NCBI RefSeq assembly: GCF_029906345.1
Contig: NZ_JARYGY010000002.1
Span: 649,901-713,900 of the forward strand
Direction: 5' to 3'
Source of the DNA: Aquimarina mycalae
GTDB taxonomy: Bacteria > Bacteroidota > Bacteroidia > Flavobacteriales > Flavobacteriaceae
Length of the DNA: 64,000 nucleotides
Shown here: one piece after another, positions 1 to 8,916 of the stretch
Layout: each line of letters begins with the position of its first letter
Position numbering within the stretch: the stretch's first letter is position 1
Made by a program: the position numbers and the translations under genes
The notes under the pieces: model-generated
What the model saw: only the letters and a program-made list of their open reading frames with translations
Told to the model about the DNA's origin: nothing
The model's database searches: none

Positions 1-677
1 TATAACCCTTAGCGTTACACTTACAGATGTTAATGGAAATACTGGTGTCGCAGCAACCGATACAGAAACTAAAGAAACTATTGCACCAACAGGATACTCA
101 GTATCCATAGATCAAAGCCCAATCAATGCTGGTAATGACGATGCAGTAAGTTATACCTTTGCGGGTGCTGAAGTTGGAGCTACCTACAACTATACTTTTA
201 CAACTTCTGGTGGTGCAGGATCTGTTACTGGTTCTGGAGTTATTGCAACAGCTACTGATCAAATTACAGGAATTGATCTAAGTGGATTAGCTGATGGTAC
301 TATAACCCTTAGCGTTACACTTACGGATGTTAATGGAAATACTGGTGTTGCAGCAACCGATACAGAAACTAAAGATACTGAAGCGCCAACAGGATACTCA
401 GTATCCATAGATCAAAGTCCAATCAATGCTGGTAATGACGATGCAGTAAGTTATACCTTTGCAGGTGCTGAAGTTGGAGCTACCTACAACTATACTTTTA
501 CCACTTCTGGTGGTGCAGGATCCGTTACTGGTTCTGGAGTTATCGCTACAGCTACTGATCAAATTACAGGAATTGATCTAAGTGGATTAGCTGATGGCAC
601 TATAACCCTTAGCGTTACACTTACGGATGTTAATGGAAATACTGGTGTTGCAGCCACAGATACAGAAACTAAAGATA
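1..677 (+). repeat. 300-bp tandem direct repeats inside the surface-protein gene
   Basis: The sequence starting tataacccttagcgttacac recurs at 1, 301 and 601, an exact 300-bp period. Copies 1 (1-300) and 2 (301-600) differ at only a few scattered bases. Copy 3 is cut short near 677, where the next Ig-like module begins. The array enters the window from the left, so the true copy number is unknown. Near-identity at DNA level implies recent duplication or ongoing homogenisation. Confidence 0.95.
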
Positions 678-1249
678 CAGCAAGACCTAGTGTAGCTATA
701 ACCTCAACTGAAAGTCCTGGACCTACTGGATCCAATCCAATTCCAGTAACCATTACCTTTTCTGAAAGTGTATCAGGTTTTACTGAAGGAGAAATCACTG
801 TCGTTAATGGTAGTACAGGAAACTTCTCTGGAGGAACAGGAACTACATATACAGTAGACATTACACCTTCTGGAGCTGGACCACTAACAATAACTGTAGA
901 TGTAGCTGCAGATGTAGCTACTAATATGTCAGGAAATGGAAACACAGCTGCTCCTCAGTTTAGTATTGGTTATGATAACGTATTAAGTATTAATGATGAA
1001 ATCCTAGAAAATGGGCTTACTGTTTATCCAATTCCATCTAGCAATACAATCAATATCTCTGGAGCAATTAATCTAGCAATAGAACGTGCTGAAATTTTTG
1101 ATATACAAGGTAAACTGATTCTTTCTCAAAAACTGAATGCTAGTAGTATTACCAATACGATTGATATCTCTTCTATTCGTTCTGGATTATACCTAATGAC
1201 AGTTTATTCTGAAACTGGTTCAGCCACCAAAAGAATAATTAAACAATAA
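2..1249 (+). CDS. C-terminal part of a large repeat-containing T9SS cargo protein (5' truncated by the window)
   Basis: The reading frame is open from the first bases of the window, so only the C-terminal ~415 residues are present. It begins with tandem ~100-residue modules (start APTGYSVSID, end TDVNGNTGVAATDTETK) that look like bacterial Ig-like/cadherin-like beta-sandwich repeats. A different Ig-like module follows at about 690-960 (PVTITFSESVSGFTEGEI). The last ~80 residues form a type A Por-secretion tail (LTVYPIPSSNTINIS ... GLYLMTVYSETGSATKRIIKQ), the signal for type IX secretion and surface attachment. The protein is therefore probably a cell-surface adhesin or gliding-related protein; the specific ligand is unknown. 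A strong terminator follows directly. An internal ATG at 926 is not a true start because the frame continues upstream. Confidence 0.9.
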   Translation: MTLSVTLTDVNGNTGVAATDTETKETIAPTGYSVSIDQSPINAGNDDAVSYTFAGAEVGATYNYTFTTSGGAGSVTGSGVIATATDQITGIDLSGLADGTITLSVTLTDVNGNTGVAATDTETKDTEAPTGYSVSIDQSPINAGNDDAVSYTFAGAEVGATYNYTFTTSGGAGSVTGSGVIATATDQITGIDLSGLADGTITLSVTLTDVNGNTGVAATDTETKDTARPSVAITSTESPGPTGSNPIPVTITFSESVSGFTEGEITVVNGSTGNFSGGTGTTYTVDITPSGAGPLTITVDVAADVATNMSGNGNTAAPQFSIGYDNVLSINDEILENGLTVYPIPSSNTINISGAINLAIERAEIFDIQGKLILSQKLNASSITNTIDISSIRSGLYLMTVYSETGSATKRIIKQ

Positions 1250-1264
1250 AAAATCTTATTGTCA

Positions 1265-1300
1265 TAAAAAAAGCCGAGATTAAAATCTCGGCTTTTTTTA
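1265..1300 (+). terminator. Rho-independent terminator after the surface-protein gene
   Basis: A perfect inverted repeat (aagccgagatt / aatctcggctt) has an A-run on the left and a run of seven T on the right. It starts 15-20 bp after the stop codon at 1249. Confidence 0.9.
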
Positions 1301-1447
1301 TGCTCTAAAATATCTCTAGAATCCTAAGTTCTTTAAACAATTCTTTCTAAAATAACTTAAGATTACCTGCAAAACTATAAACAAGTATTTCTACCTATTT
1401 CGTTATACTCTCATTCACAGTATCTTTACCGTATGATTATAGAAGGA

Positions 1448-1561
1448 ATGTCCCAAAATAAAAAAAGAAATATAATGATGAAAGTAATTCCCGTTGCCGT
1501 ATTGGTTATCATATTGATTGCACTAGCTATGAACATATACCTATTATCTAGGTTTGTATAA
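1448..1561 (+). CDS. Small single-pass membrane peptide, 37 aa, unknown
   Basis: A 37-codon ATG-to-TAA frame encodes a basic N-terminus (MSQNKKRNIMMK) and one hydrophobic helix of about 20 residues, followed by a short tail ending RFV. The composition is that of a real small membrane protein rather than random translation. A promoter-like TATCTTTA lies about 25 bp upstream (near 1419). No Shine-Dalgarno is expected in this phylum. Function is unknown. It is convergent with the ABC permease to its right. This could still be a chance frame, as it is too short to be sure. Confidence 0.4.
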   Translation: MSQNKKRNIMMKVIPVAVLVIILIALAMNIYLLSRFV

Positions 1562-1581
1562 AAAATAGTAGTTTTTTAGTA

Positions 1582-2835
1582 CTACATTCCAGTTCTAATG
1601 GCTTCTACAGGATCCAATCTGGCAGCCATCCAGGCAGGAAAAATACCAGCAATTAACCCTATCAATGTAGACCAAAACATACCCCAAAACATATTGGAAG
1701 AAGATAATATAAATTCGAAATCTCCTGTAAGTTGCGAGGCTCCCTTAGAAATCAACCAGACAAAAAACAATCCTATTAACCCTCCGAAAATAGCCAGAAT
1801 AACCGCTTCAAATAAAAACTGAAGTAAAATAAACTTCTTTTTAGCTCCCAAAGCTTTTTGAATACCAATTAAGTTTGTACGTTCTTTTACACTTACAAAC
1901 ATAATATTTGCTATTCCAAAACCTCCTACTAATAGCGCAAAGCCTCCAATGAACCCTCCAATTTTGGACATGGTTCCTGTAATATTATCTATAAAATCTG
2001 TAAACCCTTGTAATTGGTTTACAAAGAAATTATCAATATCATCAGGTTTCAAACCTCTGTAAGATCTTACTTTTTGTGTTAAAGAAGCCACAAATTCAGG
2101 AACATCACTTCCTGTTTCGGGTTTAATAATAATCATAGGAAATGTGAACTTATTATTATCTCCATAAATCCTTCTCACAATATTAACTGGCAATATCGCT
2201 GCAGTATCTTTAGAACCTCCAAAAAGACCACTTCCTTCTTTTTTTAAGACACCAATTACTGTAAATTTCCTTCCGTAAATACGTATTTTTTTACCAATAG
2301 GGTCACTGGATCCAAATAGACTGTTAGCGATTTCATCTCCAACTACAACAACTGGAGCTCCAGCAACTGATTCCTGCTCATTATAAAACCTGCCTTTAAC
2401 TACTTGTAATTCTTCAATTTCGTAATAATCACTAGTAACAGGAACTATATCTACATTACTTACACTTTGATCACTATACTTTATAGTTTCCTGACCTACA
2501 TTAAGTAAAAAGCTAGCTGCTTTTAAATTTGGTGTTGTTCTTTTAACATGTTGATACTCTTCAAAGGTTACATCGGGAAACTGTTCTCTTTTCCAATCTG
2601 GAACCTCAGATGGTCCAAAAGAAACACGAGTAAGATATATAGTACTATTATCTAAAGAACTTATACTTCCTTTTATTTCTTTTTCTAAAGAATCTACAGC
2701 CGCCAATACTCCAATAATCGAGAAAATACCAATGGTAACTCCTAACAAAGAAAGAAACGTTCTTAACTTATTATTTTTAAGGGCATTAATCGCAAAATTA
2801 AAGCTTTCTTTTAGTACTCTAAGATAAATCAGCAT
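1582..2835 (-). CDS. MacB/FtsX-type ABC transporter permease
   Basis: This 417-residue protein has the MacB architecture: an N-terminal transmembrane helix (about residues 25-46), a large periplasmic core domain (about 50-270) and three C-terminal helices of the FtsX domain (about 290-312, 333-360, 380-402). MacB-family permeases do not form a channel across the inner membrane; they couple cytoplasmic ATP hydrolysis to periplasmic movements, for example in lipoprotein, peptide or antibiotic export. No ATPase gene or periplasmic adaptor is adjacent, so the partner must be encoded elsewhere or be shared. It is divergent from purH across a 139-bp intergenic region. The substrate cannot be inferred. 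Confidence 0.85.
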   Translation of the reverse strand: MLIYLRVLKESFNFAINALKNNKLRTFLSLLGVTIGIFSIIGVLAAVDSLEKEIKGSISSLDNSTIYLTRVSFGPSEVPDWKREQFPDVTFEEYQHVKRTTPNLKAASFLLNVGQETIKYSDQSVSNVDIVPVTSDYYEIEELQVVKGRFYNEQESVAGAPVVVVGDEIANSLFGSSDPIGKKIRIYGRKFTVIGVLKKEGSGLFGGSKDTAAILPVNIVRRIYGDNNKFTFPMIIIKPETGSDVPEFVASLTQKVRSYRGLKPDDIDNFFVNQLQGFTDFIDNITGTMSKIGGFIGGFALLVGGFGIANIMFVSVKERTNLIGIQKALGAKKKFILLQFLFEAVILAIFGGLIGLFFVWLISKGASQLTGDFEFILSSSNMFWGMFWSTLIGLIAGIFPAWMAARLDPVEAIRTGM

Positions 2836-2919
2836 ATGCTATTTTTTGAACAATATAAAGATAGGACGTTTTCCTTATAATTTTGTTACAAAATATCTAA
2901 AACAATTACAGATAATGGG

Positions 2920-2951
2920 TTGTCTAATTGATAACTAAATTATTACTTTTG
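2920..2951 (+). promoter_or_regulatory. Candidate sigma-A promoter of purH
   Basis: TTG at 2920-2922 and TACTTTTG at 2944-2951 are separated by 21 bp. They match the Bacteroidota -33/-7 consensus TTG and TAnnTTTG. The purH ATG lies 24 bp downstream of the -7 box. Confidence 0.65.
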
Positions 2952-2974
2952 CGTTTTACTAACTAAAAATTGTC

Positions 2975-4507
2975 ATGAGCAACATAAAAACCGCTAAATC
3001 TGCATTAATTTCTGTTTTCAGTAAAGAAGGATTAGCACCTATCGTAAAAAAATTAGACGAACTAGGTATTACTATTTATTCTACAGGTGGTACTGAAAAA
3101 TTCATTAAAGATCAAGGAGTACAAGTGATTCCAGTAGAAGATATTACTTCGTATCCTTCCATTTTGGGAGGAAGGGTAAAAACCTTACATCCAAAAGTGT
3201 TTGGAGGAATATTGAATCGTCAGAATAATGATAGTGATGTTGCAGAATTAGAACAATACGAAATCCCACAAATAGATATTGTAATTGTAGATTTATATCC
3301 ATTTGAAAAAACAGTTGCCTCTGGAGCTTCAGAACAAGATATTATTGAAAAAATAGATATTGGTGGAATTTCTTTAATCAGAGCTGCCGCTAAGAATTTT
3401 GCAGATGTTACCTGTGTTGCCTCGGTAGATGATTATGCAGAGTTTTTAAACGTTATTTCTGAAGGAAACGGAAGTATCTCTCAGGAAGATCGCAAACGCT
3501 TCGCTGCAAAAGCTTTCAACGTTTCTTCTCATTATGATAGTGCTATTTTTAACTACTTCAATAGTGATCATGAAATTGCCTCACTAAAAATTAGTGAAAC
3601 TAAAGGAAAAGTATTGCGTTATGGAGAAAATCCACACCAAAAAGGATTTTTCTTTGGAGATTTTGATGCAATGTTTGATAAATTACACGGTAAAGAGTTA
3701 TCATATAACAACCTACTGGATGTTGATGCTGCGGTAAACCTAATGAATGAATTTAAAGGAGAAGCTCCTACCTTTGCAATCCTTAAACATAATAATGCTT
3801 GTGGTTTAGCACAACGCTCTACTGTACATCAATCATATATTGATGCATTGGCAGGTGATCCTGTTTCTGCGTTTGGTGGTGTATTAGTTAGTAATTCTGA
3901 AATTGATGTTGCTACCGCAGAAGAAATTCACAAACTATTCTGTGAAGTAGTAATTGCTCCATCTTATAATAATGAAGCTCTGGAAATATTAAAAGGGAAG
4001 AAAAATAGGATCATTTTGATTCAAAAAGATATTACGTTACCACAAACTCAAGTTCGTTCTTGTCTTAATGGTGCTTTAGTGCAGGACAAAGACTTAAAAA
4101 CAGATGCTTCATCTGATCTTACAACAGTAACAAAGGTTGCTCCTACTACAGCTCAAGTTGAAGATCTTTTATTTGCTTCTAAAATATGTAAACACACAAA
4201 ATCTAACACCATTGTTTTTACTAAAGAAAAACAACTGCTAGCGAGTGGAACTGGACAAACATCCAGAGTAGATGCATTGAGACAATCAGTAGAAAAAGCA
4301 AAGTCATTTAATTTTGACCTTAATGGTGCTGTAATGGCAAGTGATGCTTTCTTTCCGTTTCCTGATTGTGTAGAGCTTGCGGATAATGCAGGAATCAAAG
4401 CTGTCATTCAACCAGGAGGTTCTATAAAAGATCAATTAAGTATAGATTACTGTGATGCAAACGGAATTGCAATGGTAATGACAGGAACTCGTCATTTTAA
4501 GCATTAA
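2975..4507 (+). CDS. purH: Bifunctional AICAR formyltransferase / IMP cyclohydrolase PurH
   Basis: The 510-residue protein catalyses the last two steps of de novo purine synthesis: formyl transfer from 10-formyl-THF to AICAR, then ring closure to IMP. The N-terminal ~130 residues form the MGS-like cyclohydrolase domain (STGGTEKFI, LGGRVKTLHPKVFGGIL). The rest is the AICARFT domain with the KHNNACG motif and the C-terminal GGSIKDQ / MTGTRHFKH signature. The length is typical of the family. The start at ATG 2975 is supported by the promoter 24 bp upstream. The gene is 43 bp upstream of mreB and may be co-transcribed with the cell-shape genes. Confidence 0.97.
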   Translation: MSNIKTAKSALISVFSKEGLAPIVKKLDELGITIYSTGGTEKFIKDQGVQVIPVEDITSYPSILGGRVKTLHPKVFGGILNRQNNDSDVAELEQYEIPQIDIVIVDLYPFEKTVASGASEQDIIEKIDIGGISLIRAAAKNFADVTCVASVDDYAEFLNVISEGNGSISQEDRKRFAAKAFNVSSHYDSAIFNYFNSDHEIASLKISETKGKVLRYGENPHQKGFFFGDFDAMFDKLHGKELSYNNLLDVDAAVNLMNEFKGEAPTFAILKHNNACGLAQRSTVHQSYIDALAGDPVSAFGGVLVSNSEIDVATAEEIHKLFCEVVIAPSYNNEALEILKGKKNRIILIQKDITLPQTQVRSCLNGALVQDKDLKTDASSDLTTVTKVAPTTAQVEDLLFASKICKHTKSNTIVFTKEKQLLASGTGQTSRVDALRQSVEKAKSFNFDLNGAVMASDAFFPFPDCVELADNAGIKAVIQPGGSIKDQLSIDYCDANGIAMVMTGTRHFKH

Positions 4508-4550
4508 TTTTAGTACATTTACTCAATTCTAACCCTTTTTATCGTTTTAT

Positions 4551-5579
4551 ATGGGATTTTTCGACTTCTTTACTGAAGAAATTGCTATAGATTTAGGTAC
4601 CGCAAATACCTTAGTTATTCATAATGACAAGGTGGTCGTAGATAGCCCATCTATAGTCGCCAGAGATATTATGTCTGGAAAAATAATTGCAGCAGGTAAA
4701 GAAGCTGCAATGATGCAAGGAAAAACACACGAAAACATAAAGACCATCAGACCTCTTAAGGATGGGGTAATTGCGGATTTTGATGCAAGTGAAAAGATGA
4801 TAAGCATGTTTATCAAAGATATACCAGCGCTAAAGAAAAAGATTTTCACTCCTGCCCTACGTATGGTTATCTGTATCCCATCGGGAATTACTGAAGTTGA
4901 AATGCGTGCTGTAAAAGAAAGTGCTGAACGTGTAAATGGAAAAGAAGTATATCTTATTCACGAACCTATGGCTGCAGCTATTGGTATTGGAGTTGATATC
5001 ATGCAACCTAAAGGAAATATGATTGTAGATATCGGTGGAGGTACTACCGAAATTGCTGTTATTGCTTTAGGAGGAATTGTCTGTGATAAGTCTGTAAAAA
5101 TTGCAGGTGATGTATTCACAAATGACATCATATATTATATGCGAACTCAACACAATTTATATGTTGGAGAGCGTACCGCGGAGAAAATAAAAATACAAAT
5201 TGGAGCAGCTACAGAAGATTTAGAATTACCTCCGGAAGAAATGAATGTTCAAGGTCGTGATCTTCTGACGGGAAAACCAAAGCAAGTTCAGATTTCATTT
5301 CGTGAAATTGCAAAAGCATTAGACAAATCTATTCTTAGAATTGAGGATGCGGTTATGGAAACATTATCGCAAACTCCTCCAGAGCTTGCTGCAGACATTT
5401 ACAATACAGGAATCTATCTTGCTGGAGGAGGATCTATGTTAAGAGGGCTTGATAAAAGATTGTCTCAAAAAACGGATTTACCAGTGTATATTGCTGAAGA
5501 TCCACTTAGAGCAGTAGTACGAGGAACTGGAATTACACTGAAAAATATTAATCGATACAAAAGCGTATTGATCAAATAA
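4551..5579 (+). CDS. mreB: Rod shape-determining protein MreB
   Basis: This 342-residue actin homologue assembles cytoplasmic filaments that orient lateral cell-wall synthesis. The phosphate-1 loop (IDLGTANTLV, about residues 13-22), phosphate-2 loop (DIGGGTTEIAV, about 163) and adenosine motif (LAGGGSMLRGLD, about 290) are all visible, and the length matches the family. It is the first gene of a five-gene elongasome cluster (mreB, mreC, mreD, PBP2, rodA). A 145-bp spacer separates it from mreC, wider than the overlaps further on, so mreC may have an additional promoter. Confidence 0.97.
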   Translation: MGFFDFFTEEIAIDLGTANTLVIHNDKVVVDSPSIVARDIMSGKIIAAGKEAAMMQGKTHENIKTIRPLKDGVIADFDASEKMISMFIKDIPALKKKIFTPALRMVICIPSGITEVEMRAVKESAERVNGKEVYLIHEPMAAAIGIGVDIMQPKGNMIVDIGGGTTEIAVIALGGIVCDKSVKIAGDVFTNDIIYYMRTQHNLYVGERTAEKIKIQIGAATEDLELPPEEMNVQGRDLLTGKPKQVQISFREIAKALDKSILRIEDAVMETLSQTPPELAADIYNTGIYLAGGGSMLRGLDKRLSQKTDLPVYIAEDPLRAVVRGTGITLKNINRYKSVLIK

Positions 5580-5724
5580 TAGTTTTTCAGAAAATTATAC
5601 TTAGTAGGATATACCTAAAATCTATTTTTTACGTTATGCTGCTTTGATTGTTTTTAATTATGCTAAAAAGCATCTTATTAAAAAACTATAAAATTATTTT
5701 TAGAATTTAGTACCCCCATAAAGC

Positions 5725-6552
5725 ATGCAGCAGATTATTAATTTTTTAATACGGAATAAAAACTTCCTATTATTTCTGCTTCTGTTATTATTGTCCTTAT
5801 TACTAACTATACAATCCCATAGTTACCATAAGAGTAAATTTATTAGCTCTACCAACTTTCTTACAGGCGGAATCTATGGATGGAGACATTCTATAAGTGA
5901 TTATTTTGGCCTTAAGAAAGAAAATGACCGTCTTCTCGAAGAAAACGAACATCTTCGCAATCAGATAAGTTGGCTATCTAATGACACTATTGTCAATAAA
6001 TACGTTGACACAACATCTTTTAATAAACCTTTTACCTTTATTAAGGGAATTGTTTTTAAAAACGATTACAGTAAAATGGATAACTACATTTTAATCAATA
6101 AAGGTGAAAAAGATGGAATACAACCAGATATGGGTGTCATTACAGATAAAGGAATCGTTGGTATTGTAGAAAACACTTCTAACAACTACAGCAGGGTTAT
6201 TTCTATATTAAATAGCAACTCTCGAATTAATGCAGGGTTAAAAAAATCAAATCAATATGGATCATTAGTTTGGAATGGTAAAAACCCTAATATAGTACAG
6301 CTAGAAACCATTCCTAGACAAGCTATTCTAAAAAAAGGTGATACTATTATTACCAATGGTCGTTCTACTATATTTCCGAGAGGAATAGGAATTGGCACGA
6401 TACTAAATTATAAATTAGATCAAAATCAGAGCTATTATCTTATTGATGTACAATTATTCAATGATATGACGAATATAGGTTTTGTGTATTCTATTAAAAG
6501 TAATGATGCTCCAGAAATTAAATCCTTAGAAAACCCAACAATTAATGAATAA
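5725..6552 (+). CDS. mreC: Rod shape-determining protein MreC
   Basis: The 275-residue protein has an N-terminal transmembrane helix (about 12-31), a short coiled coil rich in Lys/Glu/Leu (about 72-97, KKENDRLLEENEHL) and a two-lobed periplasmic beta domain, as in MreC. It links MreB filaments to the periplasmic PBP2/RodA synthase. The 3' end overlaps mreD by 8 bp, indicating translational coupling. The signature INKGEKDGIQPDMGVI is characteristic of the family. Confidence 0.93.
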   Translation: MQQIINFLIRNKNFLLFLLLLLLSLLLTIQSHSYHKSKFISSTNFLTGGIYGWRHSISDYFGLKKENDRLLEENEHLRNQISWLSNDTIVNKYVDTTSFNKPFTFIKGIVFKNDYSKMDNYILINKGEKDGIQPDMGVITDKGIVGIVENTSNNYSRVISILNSNSRINAGLKKSNQYGSLVWNGKNPNIVQLETIPRQAILKKGDTIITNGRSTIFPRGIGIGTILNYKLDQNQSYYLIDVQLFNDMTNIGFVYSIKSNDAPEIKSLENPTINE

Positions 6553-7051
6553 CAATGTACTCTTATATATAGGTAGGTTTATTGTTCTTGTTTTGGTTCA
6601 GGTATTTATTCTCAATCATATTAATTTCCTAGGATATCTTAATCCGTATATCTACATCATTTTTATTTTATTAGCTCCTATTAATATCAACAAAAGTCTT
6701 TTTCTTTTTTTAAGCTTTATTTTAGGGTTAACCATTGACATGTTTGGTGATTCTGGTGGAGTTCATGCAGCTGCTTCTATTATTATTGCGTATTTGAGAC
6801 CTGTAGTACTAAGATCGGTTTTTGGTTTGAGTTACGAGTTTCAAACTGTCAAGCTAAGTAAGGTAGGACTAGGTGAACGATTAGCCTATGTAACCTTAAT
6901 GGTATTCTTACATCACACCATACTTTTCTCACTAGAAATATTTAACTTCTCACATACACTATTAATTGCAAAAAAAACGTTATTTTCTAGTCTATTCTCA
7001 ATCATAGTAATTATGCTAGTATTGGTATTGTTTAGAAGAAAAGATTCATGA
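6545..7051 (+). CDS. mreD: Rod shape-determining protein MreD
   Basis: This 168-residue, very hydrophobic protein has about five predicted membrane helices and belongs with MreC and PBP2 in the elongasome. MreD proteins are poorly conserved, so the assignment rests on size, topology and position: it overlaps mreC by 8 bp at its start and the PBP2 gene by 4 bp (ATGA) at its end. Confidence 0.85.
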   Translation: MNNNVLLYIGRFIVLVLVQVFILNHINFLGYLNPYIYIIFILLAPININKSLFLFLSFILGLTIDMFGDSGGVHAAASIIIAYLRPVVLRSVFGLSYEFQTVKLSKVGLGERLAYVTLMVFLHHTILFSLEIFNFSHTLLIAKKTLFSSLFSIIVIMLVLVLFRRKDS

Positions 7052-8916
7052 GAAAATTGTTACTTTATCTTATTATTATTAGTACTGGAGTCGTATTTGT
7101 TTCCAGGCTATTTTATTTACAGATTTACAACACTTCCTTTGCTGCTTTATCAGAAGATAACGCAATAAAAGTGTTATATGATTACCCGCAACGTGGAGCA
7201 ATTTATGATAGAAATGGCAAATTACTAGTAACTAACCAACCGTCTTATGACGTAATGGTAATACCAAGAGAACTAAAGCCTTTTGATACATTAGAATTTT
7301 GCTCTATACTTAAGATTACCAAAGAAAAGCTCGTAAAACAATTAAACAAAGCCAGAGTATATTCTCCTCGTGTTCCTTCTGTAATTATTCCTCAACTCAC
7401 CAAAGATGAGTATGCCTATTTGCAAGAAAAAATGCGAAAGTTTGATGGGTTTTATATTCAGAAACGTTCTCTAAGAGATTATCATACCGTAAATGCATCT
7501 AATGTACTTGGGTATATAGCCGAAGTAAATGATGGATTGATTAAAAAAGACCCATATTATCTTTCTGGAGATCTTATAGGAATGCAAGGTGTTGAGAAAC
7601 AATATGAAAAAGAATTAAGAGGAGTAAAAGGAATTAAAAGAATACAGAAAGATAGATTTAACCGAGACATTGGTCCTTATAAGAATGGCAAATATGACAC
7701 GCTTCCTGTTAACGGAAGAGACCTGACCATTACTATTGATGAAGAATTACAGTCATATGGACAAAAGTTAATGGAAAATAAACGAGGTGGTATTGTAGCT
7801 TTAGATCCTTCTACAGGCGAAATTCTTACTTTAATAACAGCTCCAAGTTATAAACCAGAATTATTGGTAGGACGAAAACGTTCTCCAAATTATACAAGAT
7901 TACACTATGATTCTATTTCGAGGCCATTATTTGATCGAGGTGTTAAAGGTGAGTATCCTCCTGGATCTCCATTCAAAGCAATAACAGCATTAATTGGATT
8001 ACAAGAAGGGATTGTAAATACTCAAGAAAGCTTCTTTTGTAATCATGGTTTTAGATATGGAAAAAAAGCGAAACTAGGTTGTCACGCACATAGAAGTCCA
8101 TTAAGCATGGTATCTGGGATTGCGCAATCTTGTAATGCATACTTTGCAAATGTATATTTAAGAAGCATCAACAAATACGACACTCCTCAGGAAGGTATAG
8201 ACAACTGGAAAAGACATGTAGAAAGTTTTGGGTTAGGAAACTATTTAGGAAATGATTTATCAAGTGGTAGTAAAGGACTGGTCCCCAACTCTAAGCTTTA
8301 TAATAGACAGTACGAATATCCTAAATACAAATGGTATGCAACAGCAACTATATCGAATGCTATTGGTCAAGGAGCGATATTAGCTACCCCAATACAATTA
8401 GCTAATATGACTGCTGCTATAGCTAATAGAGGGTATTTTTACACTCCTCATATCGTCAAAGCTATTGATGGGAAACCAGTTACTATAGAAAACTTCACTA
8501 AACCAAAATATACCACAATCAACAAAGAACATTTTGAACCTATAATTGAAGGAATGCATCAGGTTTATGTGCAAGGAACTGCTTCATCTTTGCAAGTAAA
8601 AGACATAGAGATTTGTGGTAAAACTGGTACTGCAGAAAATTATACTATAGTTGATGGGCAACGCATGCAATTAACCGATCATTCTGTTTTTGTTGCATTT
8701 GCACCAAAAGATAATCCCAAAATTGCTTTAGCCGTTTTTGTAGAAAATGGATATTGGGGATCTAGATATGCTGGTAAAATTGCAAGTTTAATGATTGAGC
8801 AATATATTAAGGGATCCATTTCCAGGACAGACCTTGAAGATTGGGTTTTGACTCATAGTCTAGAAGAAGAATATGCTAAACCATATAGTGGAGAACCTTT
8901 TAAAATTAATCAATAA
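7048..8916 (+). CDS. mrdA: Penicillin-binding protein 2 (elongasome transpeptidase)
   Basis: The 622-residue class B PBP cross-links peptidoglycan during cell elongation. It has an N-terminal anchor helix (about 4-24), a PBP dimer/pedestal domain (YDYPQRGAIYDRNG), and a transpeptidase domain with the acylated serine in SPFK (Ser307, Lys310), the SCN motif (in GIAQSCNAYF) and the KTGTAEN motif. All three active-site motifs are intact. The start overlaps the mreD stop (ATGA), and the stop overlaps the rodA start by one base (TAATG). The length is typical for MrdA. Confidence 0.95.
   Translation: MRKLLLYLIIISTGVVFVSRLFYLQIYNTSFAALSEDNAIKVLYDYPQRGAIYDRNGKLLVTNQPSYDVMVIPRELKPFDTLEFCSILKITKEKLVKQLNKARVYSPRVPSVIIPQLTKDEYAYLQEKMRKFDGFYIQKRSLRDYHTVNASNVLGYIAEVNDGLIKKDPYYLSGDLIGMQGVEKQYEKELRGVKGIKRIQKDRFNRDIGPYKNGKYDTLPVNGRDLTITIDEELQSYGQKLMENKRGGIVALDPSTGEILTLITAPSYKPELLVGRKRSPNYTRLHYDSISRPLFDRGVKGEYPPGSPFKAITALIGLQEGIVNTQESFFCNHGFRYGKKAKLGCHAHRSPLSMVSGIAQSCNAYFANVYLRSINKYDTPQEGIDNWKRHVESFGLGNYLGNDLSSGSKGLVPNSKLYNRQYEYPKYKWYATATISNAIGQGAILATPIQLANMTAAIANRGYFYTPHIVKAIDGKPVTIENFTKPKYTTINKEHFEPIIEGMHQVYVQGTASSLQVKDIEICGKTGTAENYTIVDGQRMQLTDHSVFVAFAPKDNPKIALAVFVENGYWGSRYAGKIASLMIEQYIKGSISRTDLEDWVLTHSLEEEYAKPYSGEPFKINQ

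Noticed and set aside
559..945. 128-codon minus-strand frame opposite the surface protein
   Set aside because: Its repetitive Val/Pro/Ser sequence is the antisense of the repeat gene; no signal or promoter supports it.
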